Part shown: one piece after another, positions 16,613 through 25,423 of the stretch
Layout of the letters: each line of letters starts with the position of its first letter
Position numbering within the stretch: the first letter of the stretch is position 1
Source of the DNA: Plantactinospora sp039889035
GTDB lineage: Bacteria > Actinomycetota > Actinomycetes > Mycobacteriales > Micromonosporaceae
Length of the DNA: 64,000 nucleotides
NCBI GenBank assembly: GCA_039889035.1
Contig: JBDQQY010000001.1
Location: forward strand, 248,001 to 312,000
Direction: 5' to 3'
The notes under the pieces: model-generated
Databases searched by the model: none
Told to the model about the DNA's origin: nothing
The model's input: the letters and a program-made list of their open reading frames with translations, nothing else
Position numbers and translations under genes: made by a program

Positions 16613-18363
16613 CGTTTCGGCCTTTCGGTGTCGGTGGCGACGCGGTTCAGGTTGGCGCCCGCGCCGACGACGAGACGGATGAGCGCGAAGGCCGCCAGCA
16701 CGATGGCGGTCAGCACGGTGCAGTAGGCGAATGCCACCCCGTACCGGCCGGTGCTGGCGGCGCTCAGCACCTGGGAGGTGATGATCTTCGTCTCCGGCGT
16801 GACCAGCAGGACGATCGTCGAGATCGAGGTCATGCTGCGGGCGAAGCTGTAGCTCAGGCCGGTCAGCAGCGCCGGCCGGATCAGCGGCAGGGTGACCCGC
16901 CGGAAGGTGTGCAGCGGCCCCGCTCCGAGGTCCGTCGAGGCCTGCTCGATGTGCGGGTGGATCTGGGTCAGGGCCGCGACCGCGGTGCGCTGGCCGGCGG
17001 GGAGGCTCCGGATGACGTACGCGACGACGATCGCCGCCGCCCCGCCGGCGATGGCGCTGCCGCCGACCAGGCTGGGGAAGACCTCGACCGGGCCGAGCCA
17101 CCGCTCCGGCCGGTACGCGAGCACGAAACCGATGCCCAGCACCGTGCCCGGTACGGCGACCCCGAGCGTGCCGGCGAAGTCCAGCAACCCGGCGGCCCGG
17201 CGCAGGTGCCGGACCACGAGCCAGGAGATGACCAGCCCGAAGACCGCCGCGACCGGGGTGGCGAGAGCCGCGAAGACAAGGGTGTCGAGCACGGCCTCCC
17301 GCCCCACCCCGGCGACCACCTCCCGCAGATACTCCAGGGTCAACGTGTTGTCCACCCCGAAGACCCGGGTCACCGAACCGAGCAGCACCGTGCCGTAGAC
17401 GCTGACGATGAGGGCCGCGGCCAGCAGCGCGAGACCGAAGATCGGCCACCGTACCCAGTTGTCGATCAGGTGCACGCTGCCCGAGGGCCGCCCGGTGATG
17501 GTCGTCCGGACCTTGCGGTTCAGCCAGTACCGCTGCGCGACGTACAACCCGAACGAGGGCACGAGCAGGATGACGCAGTAGACGGCGGCGCTGGCGGTGT
17601 CGTACTCGCCGGTGACCGCCAGGTAGGCCCGGCTGGCCAGTACCGTGTGGTCGCCGCCGAGGACAAGCGGGTTGGCCAGGTCGGCGATCGCCTCCACGAA
17701 GAGCAGCAGGAATGGCGCCACCAGCCCCGGTGCCAGCAGCGGCAGGATGACCGTGCGCAGGGTCCGCCACCGGCTGGCCCCGAGGTTCATCGCGGCCTCC
17801 TCAAGCGCCGGGTCCAACCCGCGGAGCATGCCGAGCAGGCCGAGGTACGCCACCGGGAAGAGCGACAGGGAGAGCACGAAGACCAACCCGTCGAGCCCGT
17901 AGATGTCGTACTCCAGGCCGAGGAGGCCGTTGCTGATCACACCCCGCCGGCCGTAGAGCACGACGGTGGCGGTGGCGACCGCGAACGGCGGGCTGACGAT
18001 CGGCACCAGCGCCACCACGTGCAGGATCCGTTTGCCCGGCACGGCGAGGCGGGTCTGGACGAAGGCGAAGAGGAAGCCGAGCGCCGTCCCGCAGAACCCG
18101 ACCAGCACGCCCAGGACGAGCGTGTTGCGCAGGATCGCCAGGTCGACCGGGGAGCTGAGGAAGCGTGCGTAGCGCGGCAACGCCTCCGGGCCGAACGCCG
18201 CCGCGAGGACGGCGACGAGCGGGACGACGCTGCCGATCGTCACCAGCCCGACGCAGGCGACGAGCAGCAGTCGGATGCCGAGGTCGAGCCGCCGCCGGCG
18301 CCGGCGGCGCGGTGGCGCCGCCGGGCCGGGGGCCAACTCCGGTTCGTGGATCATGGTGGTCAT
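16609..18363 (-). CDS. ABC importer permease, fused two-domain (FbpB type)
   Basis: The 584-residue protein contains two binding-protein-dependent transport modules in tandem, each with about six helices. The EAA loops are visible, for example LEEAAMNLGASRWRTLRTVI near residue 185 and QASTDLGAGPLHTFRRVTL near 470. Such double permeases are typical of ferric iron (FbpB/SfuB) and related importers. It overlaps both neighbours by four bases, giving a tight three-gene operon. ATG 18363 is used here; a second ATG nine bases downstream is also possible. Confidence 0.9.
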   Translation of the reverse strand: MTTMIHEPELAPGPAAPPRRRRRRRLDLGIRLLLVACVGLVTIGSVVPLVAVLAAAFGPEALPRYARFLSSPVDLAILRNTLVLGVLVGFCGTALGFLFAFVQTRLAVPGKRILHVVALVPIVSPPFAVATATVVLYGRRGVISNGLLGLEYDIYGLDGLVFVLSLSLFPVAYLGLLGMLRGLDPALEEAAMNLGASRWRTLRTVILPLLAPGLVAPFLLLFVEAIADLANPLVLGGDHTVLASRAYLAVTGEYDTASAAVYCVILLVPSFGLYVAQRYWLNRKVRTTITGRPSGSVHLIDNWVRWPIFGLALLAAALIVSVYGTVLLGSVTRVFGVDNTLTLEYLREVVAGVGREAVLDTLVFAALATPVAAVFGLVISWLVVRHLRRAAGLLDFAGTLGVAVPGTVLGIGFVLAYRPERWLGPVEVFPSLVGGSAIAGGAAAIVVAYVIRSLPAGQRTAVAALTQIHPHIEQASTDLGAGPLHTFRRVTLPLIRPALLTGLSYSFARSMTSISTIVLLVTPETKIITSQVLSAASTGRYGVAFAYCTVLTAIVLAAFALIRLVVGAGANLNRVATDTERPKR

Positions 18364-19421
18364 GACTTCGGCGCCTGGGCCACTTCAGCGTCGAACCGCC
18401 GGTTCAGCGCGGTCTTCGCCGCACCCGCCGCGACCGCGTCGTAATCGATCAGCTTGATCGTGCCGAGGTCCACGACCTTGTCCGAGACCTTCGCGCCCGG
18501 GTTGGTCGGGAACTGGTACGACTTCACCGTCGGCCCGATCTCCTGTGCCTCGACGGTCAGTGCCCAGTCGATGAACTTCCGGCCGCTGTCAGGGTTCTTG
18601 GCGCCGCTGACCAGCGCCACCCCGCCGGTCTCGTAGCCGGTTCCCTCGGTCGGGAACGAGACCACCAGGTCGGGGAATCCCGCTTCCTTGGCCGCCACGC
18701 AGTCGTGGGAGAAGATCACCCCGATCGCCACCTCGCCACGGGCCGTCATCTGGGCGGGTGCCGCACCGGACTTGGTGTACTGCAACACGTTCGGGTGCAG
18801 CCGGCGCATGTACTCCAGCGCCTTGCCCTGGTCGCCACCGGCGAGCAGCACCTGGGTCCAGAGCGCCGTGTACGCGGTGCCCGAGGTGGACGGATGTGCG
18901 ATACCGATGTCCTTGGCGAGCAACGGATCGAGCAGGTCCGCCCAGGAGTCCGGCACCTCGATCCCGTCCTCCCGCAGCAGCTTCGGGTTGGCACAGAACC
19001 CGAGCGCCCCGACGTAGACGCCGGTCCAGAGCCCGGACGCGTCCTTGTACCTGGCCGGGATCGCGCCGGCGTTCGGCGAGACGTACGCCTCCAGCATCCC
19101 CTCCGCGGCGCCGGCGGCGTAGCCGTCGGCCGGGCCGCCGTACCAGACGTCGAACTCCGCGTTGCCCCTACCGGCCTTGATCCGGGCCAGCGCCTCGCCG
19201 CTGGAGAGCCGTACGAAGTCGGCCCTGAGCCCGGTCGCCTTGCTGAACTGGGCCGTGGTCGCCGCACACCACTCCTCCGTCCCGCCGCACACGACGTGCA
19301 CGACGCCGCCGTCGGCCGTACCGCCGGAGCCGTTGCCCGGCTCCCGGGCGCAGCCGGCGGCCAGGACGAGGACCGCCGCGCACCCCAGCCAGCTCACGCC
19401 GCGCCGAAATCGACTCGTCAT
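18360..19421 (-). CDS. ABC importer solute-binding lipoprotein (Fbp/AfuA type)
   Basis: ATG 19421 follows GGGAGG and gives 353 residues. The signal peptide ends in the lipobox LAAGC, so the protein is a membrane-anchored receptor. The fold is of the ferric iron/AfuA group: VVHVVCGGTEEW near residue 40, FDVWYGGPADGYAAGAAEG, and the hinge region SWADLLDPLLAKDIGIAHP. AfuA-type receptors bind ferric iron or hexose phosphates. The gene lies 100 bases downstream of a two-component system, with OmpR-like direct repeats in the gap. Substrate is inferred, not shown. Confidence 0.85.
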   Translation of the reverse strand: MTSRFRRGVSWLGCAAVLVLAAGCAREPGNGSGGTADGGVVHVVCGGTEEWCAATTAQFSKATGLRADFVRLSSGEALARIKAGRGNAEFDVWYGGPADGYAAGAAEGMLEAYVSPNAGAIPARYKDASGLWTGVYVGALGFCANPKLLREDGIEVPDSWADLLDPLLAKDIGIAHPSTSGTAYTALWTQVLLAGGDQGKALEYMRRLHPNVLQYTKSGAAPAQMTARGEVAIGVIFSHDCVAAKEAGFPDLVVSFPTEGTGYETGGVALVSGAKNPDSGRKFIDWALTVEAQEIGPTVKSYQFPTNPGAKVSDKVVDLGTIKLIDYDAVAAGAAKTALNRRFDAEVAQAPKS

Positions 19422-19486
19422 CGAATCCCGACCTCCCAGGTTGTCGCAATGTTGCGGCCAGGTTAGAGGCGGGTGACGGGGGCTCC

Positions 19487-19513
19487 GGTAACACATCCGT
19501 GAGCCCTGGTGAC
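19487..19513 (-). promoter_or_regulatory. Direct repeats, probable response-regulator box for the ABC operon
   Basis: On the minus strand three TCACC-like units (GTCACC, CTCACG, GTTACC) occur 10 and 11 bases apart, one per DNA turn. A fourth GTCACC lies 15 bases further on (19472-19477). This is the spacing bound by OmpR/PhoB-family dimers, including the 11-base direct repeats of actinobacterial PHO boxes. The box lies between the response-regulator gene and the binding-protein gene. Confidence 0.5.
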
Positions 19514-19520
19514 ACCGCCG

Positions 19521-20261
19521 TTACCGGGATCCGCCCTCCGGGGCGTCGCCGGGGGAGTCCGGCATCAGATAGCCGACACCGCGCAGGGTGCGGATGTATC
19601 CCGCTCCGTCCGGGGTCGCCGCCAACCGGGAGCGCAGCCGGTAGACGGTGGACTTGACCACGTCCCTGCCGCCGATCAGGTCCGTCGTCCCCCACACCTC
19701 GCGGAGCAGGTCCCGCCAGGACTGCGGGGTGCCGCGTCGGGCCGCGAGGTGGGCGAGCAGCTTGAACTCGGTGTACGGCAGGTTGAGCTGACGACCGGCG
19801 AGCACGACGGTCCGGTTGGTCAGGTCGATCACCAGCTTGCCGACCCGGATCGCGGAGCCGGTGTCGCGGCGTCGGCGTACCAGCGCCTGGGCCCGCAGTG
19901 CCACCTCGCGGGGGTGGAACGGCTTCGTCACGTAGTCGTCGGCCCCGTGCTCCAACCCGGCGATCACGTCGTGCTGTTGGGACAGGGCGGTGAGCAGCAT
20001 GATCGGGACCTCGGACCGGGCCCGGATCCGCTGGCACAGGCTCAACCCGTCCATGGTCGGCATGAGCACGTCCAGCACCACCAGGTCGATCGGCCGGGTC
20101 CGCAGCAGGTGCAGCGCGGTCGCGCCGTCGTGCGCGACGAGCACGGAGAACCCCTGGGTCTGCAGGGCGAACTCGATGATCACCGTCATCTGCGGTTCGT
20201 CGTCGACGACCAGGGCTGTCGGACCGGAACGGTCGGCCCGGGCCTCGACCGGACCGGTCAC
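19521..20261 (-). CDS. OmpR-family response regulator
   Basis: This 246-residue protein has a receiver domain with acidic pocket VVDDE, phospho-acceptor Asp in DLVVLDVLMP, and Lys in YVTKPFHP. A winged-helix Trans_reg_C domain follows (about 130-230), with the wing sequence GAGYIRTLRGVGYLM. It starts from GTG and overlaps the end of the sensor kinase gene by four bases. It probably controls the ABC importer downstream, since matching direct repeats lie right after its stop codon. Confidence 0.9.
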   Translation of the reverse strand: MTGPVEARADRSGPTALVVDDEPQMTVIIEFALQTQGFSVLVAHDGATALHLLRTRPIDLVVLDVLMPTMDGLSLCQRIRARSEVPIMLLTALSQQHDVIAGLEHGADDYVTKPFHPREVALRAQALVRRRRDTGSAIRVGKLVIDLTNRTVVLAGRQLNLPYTEFKLLAHLAARRGTPQSWRDLLREVWGTTDLIGGRDVVKSTVYRLRSRLAATPDGAGYIRTLRGVGYLMPDSPGDAPEGGSR

Positions 20262-21082
20262 GACCCGGTACCGGCCGGCGCGGTCCGGGGCAGGGTGAAG
20301 AGGAACGTGGTTCCCCGCTGCGACGCGGTGTGCACCATGATCTCGCCTCCGTGTAGCTCCACTATCGTCTTGGTGATGACCAGGCCGAGCCCGGTCCCGT
20401 CGGCCAGCGGTCGGCCGGTGGCGAACCGGTGGAACAGCCGGTGCCGCTCCTCCCGGCTCATGCCGGCCCCGTCGTCGGTCACGTAGACGGCGATCCCGGT
20501 GTCGATCGGCGTCACTCTGACGTCGATGCTGCCACCGGTGGTGGTGAACCGGCTGGCGTTGGAAAGCAGATTGGTCATGGCCTGCGCCAGCAGCATCGGG
20601 TCGGCCTCGATCCTCGGCGTCACCTGCGGGGCGTCCAGGCTGATCCGCTGCTGCCGCTGTGCGCAGAGTGGACGCATCGCGGTGACGACGTCCCGGGCGA
20701 CCACCGACAGGTCCACCCGTTCCAGTTTCGGGACGAAGAGCCCCGCCTCGATCTTCGCCTGGATCAGCAGGCTCTCACAGAGGCCGATCACCTGGGTGGA
20801 CTGGTGGTCGAGCACCTGGAGTAGCCGACCCTGCGCCGGAGTCAGCGGACCCGGCATCCCCTCCCGGAGCAGGTCCACCGCCCCTTTGATCATGCTCAGC
20901 GGGGTCCGCAGTTCGTGGCTGAGCGAGGTCACCTGGTCGGCCCGCCGCTGCCCGGACCGCTCCAACTCGACGAGTTCGGCCCGGAGCCTGCGGCGGGCGC
21001 GGCGACCGCGCAGCGCCATCAGACCCGCGCCGGTGCATCCACCGGCCAGCACCGCGAGCGTCACGAGCCACATCGATCCCAT
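20258..21082 (-). CDS. Membrane sensor histidine kinase
   Basis: The start at ATG 21082 gives 274 residues; a second ATG at 21073 is possible. One N-terminal membrane helix (residues ~4-20) is followed directly by a HisKA domain with the phospho-acceptor His in SLSHELRTPLSMI near residue 55. The HATPase domain has the N-box QAMTNLLSNASRF, G1 box VTDDGAGM and G2 GTGLGLVI. There is almost no extracytoplasmic loop, so the signal is probably sensed in or near the membrane, or through a partner such as the adjacent ABC importer. It forms an operon with the response regulator. Confidence 0.88.
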   Translation of the reverse strand: MGSMWLVTLAVLAGGCTGAGLMALRGRRARRRLRAELVELERSGQRRADQVTSLSHELRTPLSMIKGAVDLLREGMPGPLTPAQGRLLQVLDHQSTQVIGLCESLLIQAKIEAGLFVPKLERVDLSVVARDVVTAMRPLCAQRQQRISLDAPQVTPRIEADPMLLAQAMTNLLSNASRFTTTGGSIDVRVTPIDTGIAVYVTDDGAGMSREERHRLFHRFATGRPLADGTGLGLVITKTIVELHGGEIMVHTASQRGTTFLFTLPRTAPAGTGS

Positions 21083-21462
21083 CCGTCGGCCGGGGTCCGG
21101 GTCACCCCGGCGTGTGTACGCCGGGGCGCCTGCCCTTCGCCGCCGCCATCGGGTAAGGCGGGCGGCGGAGGACGTCCTGAAGCTTGTCGACGTCGCTGAT
21201 CGTACGCGTGCTTCGACCGGGCCCTCGCCACCCACGGCGGAGGAGGCAGGTGACACTCTCCGGACGGATCTCCCGTTCCGGGTCGGTAACCAGGTTGGTC
21301 CACGCGGCCGGCCGGCGATGTGTGCCGCACATCCCGGTCGCGGGTCGGGGCCGGGCGTTCGACCGCCGTGTCTCGGATGGAGCCGTGCTGAAGCAGCAGA
21401 GTGGTTCGGTGTGTGGCAGCCGTTCCGGCGCGACTGCTGAACCACCGAGCCCCGGACAGCGG
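21083..21462. other. Gap upstream of the sensor kinase gene
   Basis: About 380 bases without a supported gene. GTGGTTC (21401-21407) and GAACCAC (21439-21445) form a 7-bp inverted repeat with a long loop. The stretch must hold the promoter of the two-component system on the minus strand, but no convincing -35/-10 pair could be chosen. Reading frames here have poor codon use. Confidence 0.4.
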
Positions 21463-21504
21463 GCTGCCCAGGCGACCCGTGAATCGCGAGCGCGCCTGGG
21501 CAGC
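21463..21504 (-). terminator. Terminator of the siderophore-uptake operon
   Basis: GCTGCCCAGGCG and CGCCTGGGCAGC form a perfect 12-bp stem with an 18-base loop. It begins 29 bases past the stop of the last gene of the operon. It separates this operon from the two-component/ABC operon on the same strand. Confidence 0.65.
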
Positions 21505-21532
21505 GGAGCCGGTGCCGGCCGGGGCGGTCAGG

Positions 21533-22483
21533 TCAGGCGGCCGGGACGTACTTCTCCAGGTCGTCGAGGATCTTGCCGGCCGCGGTGACACCGATCCCGG
21601 TCATCCAGGTCTCGTCGGCGACCACGTACGCCTTGCCGGCCTTGACCGCGGTGAGGTTCTTCCAGAGGCTGCCGCCGGTCACCCTGGCCTGCTCGGCGGC
21701 GGCCTTCTCGCCGAACGCGGTGACGAAGATGATGTCGCCGTCGACCTCGGAGATCCGCTCCGGGCTCACCTTGTCGAACCGCTTGTCCTCCTTGTTCGCC
21801 AGCAGTTGGCGCTCCGGCCGGCCCAGCCCGACGTCACCGAGCACCAGGCCGGAGAAGGACTCCGGACCGTACACCCGGATCTCGGTGGGCCGGAAGCGGA
21901 CGATCGAGATCTTCCGGGCGGCGGCGTCGCCGAGCTTGGCGCCGAGGTCCTTGGCCCGCTTCTCGTACGCGGCCAGCAGGTCCTTGGCCTCCTGCTCCTT
22001 GCCGAGCGCCTGCCCGTCGAGGAGGAAGTTCTCCTTCCAGGTGATGCCGACCCGCTCGGTGAAGACGGTCGGGGCGATGGCGGACAGCTCGTCGTAGAAC
22101 TTCTCCTGGCGGAACTTGCTGCCCAGGATCAGGTCCGGCTGCAACGCGGTGATCGCCTCCAGGTCCGGCTCGGTGAGCAGCCCGACCTGCTTGATCCCGG
22201 CGACCTTGTCCGCGCCGAAGTACGACGGCCAGCCGGCCACCTCGCCGGCCTGCGCGGCGCCGATGGGCAGCACGCCGAGCGAGAGGGCGGTGTCGATCTT
22301 GTCGGAGTCGAGTACGACCACCCGCTTGGGCTGCGCCGGTACCTCGGTGCTGCCCATCGCGTGGGTGATGGTCCGGGTGCCTCCCCCGGCCTCCTCCCCG
22401 ACCACCGGGTCGCTGCTGGTGCAGCCGGCCAGGCCGGCGCCGAGGGTGGCGACGGTGAGCAGGGTCATGACTGTGCGGCGCAT
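21533..22483 (-). CDS. Iron-siderophore ABC importer solute-binding lipoprotein
   Basis: The 316-residue protein carries a lipobox (AGLAGC) and the FepB/FhuD-type periplasmic-binding fold: two lobes joined by a long helix. Landmarks are HAMGSTEVPAQPKRVVVLDS, LGVLPIGAAQAG and ALQPDLILGSKFRQE. It would capture ferric siderophores outside the membrane. It is the last gene of a four-gene operon and overlaps the end of the ATPase gene by 19 bases. An IdeR/DmdR box upstream of the operon predicts repression by iron. Confidence 0.9.
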   Translation of the reverse strand: MRRTVMTLLTVATLGAGLAGCTSSDPVVGEEAGGGTRTITHAMGSTEVPAQPKRVVVLDSDKIDTALSLGVLPIGAAQAGEVAGWPSYFGADKVAGIKQVGLLTEPDLEAITALQPDLILGSKFRQEKFYDELSAIAPTVFTERVGITWKENFLLDGQALGKEQEAKDLLAAYEKRAKDLGAKLGDAAARKISIVRFRPTEIRVYGPESFSGLVLGDVGLGRPERQLLANKEDKRFDKVSPERISEVDGDIIFVTAFGEKAAAEQARVTGGSLWKNLTAVKAGKAYVVADETWMTGIGVTAAGKILDDLEKYVPAA

Positions 22484-23280
22484 GAGGAACCTTTCTGCAG
22501 GGACAGCGTGCCGAGGGCCGGGACGACCAGTGGCGCCCCGGTCACCGGGCAGGGCACGACGACACAGTCGAGCCCGAACACGTCGCGGACCAGGTCAGCG
22601 GTGAGAATCTGTCGGGGCGGCCCGGACGCGACCACCGCGCCGTCCCGCATCGCGATCAGGTGGTCGGCGTACCGGGCGGCCTGGTTGAGGTCGTGCAGCA
22701 CGGCGACGACGGTCCGGCCGCGTTCGGTACGCAGCCGGTGCAGCAGGTCGAGCACCTCCACCTGGTGGGCCAGGTCGAGGAAGGTGGTCGGCTCGTCGAG
22801 CAGCAGCGCCTCGGTGTCCTGGGCCAGCGTCATGGCGATCCAGACCCGCTGCCGCTGCCCGCCGGAGAGGGTGTCGACGGGCCGCTCGGCCAGCGCCGCG
22901 ACGTCGGCCAGCAGCATCGCCTCGCGGACCGCGACCTCGTCCTCCGGCGACCACTGCCGCCACCACCGCTGGTACGGCTGCCGCCCCCGACCGACCAGGT
23001 CGGCCACGGTCACCCCCTCGGGCACCAACGGGCTCTGCGGCAGTACGCCCAGCCGGCGGGCGACCACGCGGGTCGGCAGGTCCCGGATCGCCTCCCCGTC
23101 GAGCAGCACGGTGCCCCGGCGCGGGGTGAGCAGCCGGGCCATGGTCCGCAGCAGGGTCGACTTGCCGCAGGCGTTCGGCCCGACGATGACCGTGAACGCG
23201 TCGGACGGCAGTTCCAGGTCGAGACCGTCGATGACCGTGCGGTCCTCGTACCCGACGGCGAGATCGCGGGTGGAGAGCAT
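22465..23280 (-). CDS. Iron-siderophore ABC importer ATP-binding subunit
   Basis: This 271-residue FepC/FecE-type ATPase has Walker A VGPNACGKSTLLRTM, signature LSGGQRQRVWIAMTLAQ, Walker B ALLLDEPTTFLD and H-loop AVLHDLNQAARYAD. Its ATG directly abuts the TAG stop of the upstream permease gene. The C-terminus has the usual short iron-type extension (VFGLDCVVVPCPVTG). It couples ATP hydrolysis to ferric-siderophore import through the two adjacent permeases. Confidence 0.92.
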   Translation of the reverse strand: MLSTRDLAVGYEDRTVIDGLDLELPSDAFTVIVGPNACGKSTLLRTMARLLTPRRGTVLLDGEAIRDLPTRVVARRLGVLPQSPLVPEGVTVADLVGRGRQPYQRWWRQWSPEDEVAVREAMLLADVAALAERPVDTLSGGQRQRVWIAMTLAQDTEALLLDEPTTFLDLAHQVEVLDLLHRLRTERGRTVVAVLHDLNQAARYADHLIAMRDGAVVASGPPRQILTADLVRDVFGLDCVVVPCPVTGAPLVVPALGTLSLQKGSSCAAQS

Positions 23281-24339
23281 CTAGGAGACCTTCCGTCGGC
23301 CACGGAGCAGCAGGTAGATCAGGTACGGTCCGCCGAGGGCGGCGGTCAGTACCCCGGCCGGAAGCTGGGTGGGGGCGAACAGCCGGCGGCCGGCGAGGTC
23401 GGCGAGGACCACCAGCAGGGCCCCGACCAGGGCGGCGCAGAACAACGGCGGCCGTTCGGCCCGGACCAGCCGCCGGGCCATCTGCGGGGCGGCGAGGGCG
23501 ACGAAGTCCACCGCACCGACCTGCGCGGTGACCATCGCGGCGGCCAGTACCCCGGTGGTGGCCAGGCCGACCCGGCGGGCGACCGGACGCAGCCCGACCC
23601 CCCGTGCGGTGTCGTCGTCCAGCGCGCTGCCGTTCAGCGCCCAGCCGGCCCAGAGCAGCACCGGCAGCAGCACCAGCAGGGTGACCCCGAGGTACGCCGT
23701 CTCCCGCCAGCCCTTGCCGGCCAGCGTGCCGACCAGCCAGAGCTGCGCCCGGATCCCGTCGATCGGGTCCGCCGACAGCATCACCACCTCGGTCAACGCC
23801 CGCAGCGCCACCGCGACGGCGACGCCGGCCAGCACGAACCGCTGTGCGGCCAGGCCGTGCCGCAGACCGAGCAGCAGCACCGCGACCGCCGCGAGGAGGC
23901 CACCGGCGAGCGCGGCCGGGGCGATCAGCACGGCACTCGCCCCGGTGGTCAGCGCCACCGTGGCGGCGAGTCCGGCACCCTGGCTGACGCCGACGACGTC
24001 GGGACTGGCCAGTGGGTTGCGGGCGACGCTCTGGATCAGGGTGCCGGCGATGCCGAAGACCGCCCCGACCGCCACCGCCAGGACCACCCGGGGCAGCCGC
24101 AGTTCGAGTACGACGAGGTCGTACCGGGTGCCGGCGCCGGTGAGCGAGGCGAGCACGTCCTGCGGGGCGACGTACGGGGTGCCGAGGGACAGCGCCAGCA
24201 CCACGGCGGCGGCGAGCAGGACGAGCAGTACCCCGCCGACCAGCAGCGGCCGGTGCCGTACCACCAGCCGGGTGGGGCCGAGCCGGACCAGGGTGCGGCC
24301 CACCGGCACAGCCGTGGTCACCTCGCTCCGGCCGGTCAC
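23281..24339 (-). CDS. Iron-siderophore ABC importer permease (FepG type)
   Basis: The 352-residue FecCD-family permease has about nine to ten membrane helices. Family segments include LRLPRVVLAVAVGAVFGIAG, the RNPLASPDVVGVSQGAGLAA motif and the VTAQVGAVDFVALAAPQMAR coupling region. Its start overlaps the end of the other permease gene by four bases. The two permeases pair to form the siderophore channel. Confidence 0.91.
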   Translation of the reverse strand: MTGRSEVTTAVPVGRTLVRLGPTRLVVRHRPLLVGGVLLVLLAAAVVLALSLGTPYVAPQDVLASLTGAGTRYDLVVLELRLPRVVLAVAVGAVFGIAGTLIQSVARNPLASPDVVGVSQGAGLAATVALTTGASAVLIAPAALAGGLLAAVAVLLLGLRHGLAAQRFVLAGVAVAVALRALTEVVMLSADPIDGIRAQLWLVGTLAGKGWRETAYLGVTLLVLLPVLLWAGWALNGSALDDDTARGVGLRPVARRVGLATTGVLAAAMVTAQVGAVDFVALAAPQMARRLVRAERPPLFCAALVGALLVVLADLAGRRLFAPTQLPAGVLTAALGGPYLIYLLLRGRRKVS

Positions 24340-25382
24340 GCGGTCACCACCCGGGCGCGACGGATCAGCAGGACCAGCAGCGGCGCCCCGAGCAGCGCGG
24401 TGACGATGCCGGCCGGCACCTCGCCGGGCGGCGCCACCAGCCGGCCGATGATGTCGGCGGCGAGCAGCAGCGCCGGGCCGAGCAGCGCCGCCACCGCGAG
24501 GGTCCAGCGGTGGTCGGCGCCGACCAGGGCACGGGCCAGGTGCGGCACGGCGAGCCCGATGAACGCGATCGGCCCGGCCGCCGCGACCGCCGCCCCGATC
24601 AGCAGCACCGCGCCCGCTCCCCCGGCGAGCCGGACCAGCCCGATCCGGTGGCCCAGCCCGCGCGCGACGTCGTCGCCGAGGGCGAGCGCGTCCAGGCCCC
24701 GGGCGGCGAAGCCGGCCAGCAGCAGCCCGGCCAGCACGAAGGGCGCGACCTGGGCGGCGACCGCGGCGTCCCGGCCGGTCAGGCCGCCGACCACCCAGAA
24801 CCGGTACTCCTCGAAGGTGCGGGTGTCGATGGTGAGCAGGGCGATGACCGTCGCGCCGAGGCTCGCGTCCAGGGCGACGCCGACCAGTGCCAGGGTCACC
24901 GGGCTGGCGCCCTCGCGGGCCCGGTTGGCGATGCCGAAGACGAGCAGGCCGGCGAGGAGGGCGCCGACGACGCCGAACCAGACGTACCCGGCCAGCGTGC
25001 CGATCCCGAAGACCGCGATCGCGAGGACCACGCCCAGGGAGGCACCGGCGCTGACCCCGAGGATCCGCGGCTCGGCCAGCGGGTTGCGGGTCAGCGCCTG
25101 GAGCAGTACCCCGGCCAGCGCCAGCGCCGGCCCGACAACGAGCCCGAGCAGGGTACGCGGCACCCGCAGTTCCCGGACGATGGTGCTCGCCTCGGCACCG
25201 TCCGGCGCGACCAGTGCGTGCCAGACCTGGGTGGGCGCGAGCGGCTTGCTGCCGAGTGCGAGACTGGCCAACACCGTCAGCACCAGCAGTGCCGCCACCG
25301 CGGCGGTCACCGCGACGCGCCGGCCGACCCGGCGGCTCGGCCGGGTGCCGGGCCCGGTCACCCCGGCCGCTACCGTCGTCAC
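24336..25382 (-). CDS. Iron-siderophore ABC importer permease (FepD type), first gene of the operon
   Basis: The 348-residue FecCD-family permease shows ELRVPRTLLGLVVGPALALA, RNPLAEPRILGVSAGASLGV and AAAGPIAFIGLAVPHLARAL, all family landmarks. The start is GTG 25382. The iron box ends only 22 bases upstream. It is followed without gaps by the second permease, ATPase and binding-protein genes. Confidence 0.91.
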   Translation of the reverse strand: MTTVAAGVTGPGTRPSRRVGRRVAVTAAVAALLVLTVLASLALGSKPLAPTQVWHALVAPDGAEASTIVRELRVPRTLLGLVVGPALALAGVLLQALTRNPLAEPRILGVSAGASLGVVLAIAVFGIGTLAGYVWFGVVGALLAGLLVFGIANRAREGASPVTLALVGVALDASLGATVIALLTIDTRTFEEYRFWVVGGLTGRDAAVAAQVAPFVLAGLLLAGFAARGLDALALGDDVARGLGHRIGLVRLAGGAGAVLLIGAAVAAAGPIAFIGLAVPHLARALVGADHRWTLAVAALLGPALLLAADIIGRLVAPPGEVPAGIVTALLGAPLLVLLIRRARVVTA

Positions 25383-25404
25383 GATCTTTCCCGTACTCCT
25401 CGGA

Positions 25405-25423
25405 TTAGGTTCGGCTAACCTTA
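25405..25423 (-). promoter_or_regulatory. IdeR/DmdR-type iron box
   Basis: TTAGGTTCGGCTAACCTTA matches the 19-bp DtxR/IdeR/DmdR consensus TTAGGTTAGGCTAACCTAA at 17 of 19 positions. It sits immediately upstream of the siderophore importer operon. Iron-loaded IdeR/DmdR binding here would block transcription, the standard control of siderophore uptake in actinobacteria. Confidence 0.85.

Noticed and set aside
15206..18444. Long plus-strand frames opposite the Fbp/Afu-type ABC operon
   Set aside because: They are antisense to clear ABC transporter genes and have shadow composition.
15482..19421. Assigning the Fbp/Afu-type importer firmly to ferric iron
   Set aside because: The binding-protein group also includes sugar-phosphate and phosphonate receptors, and there is no iron box upstream. 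The OmpR-like repeats could equally suggest phosphate control.
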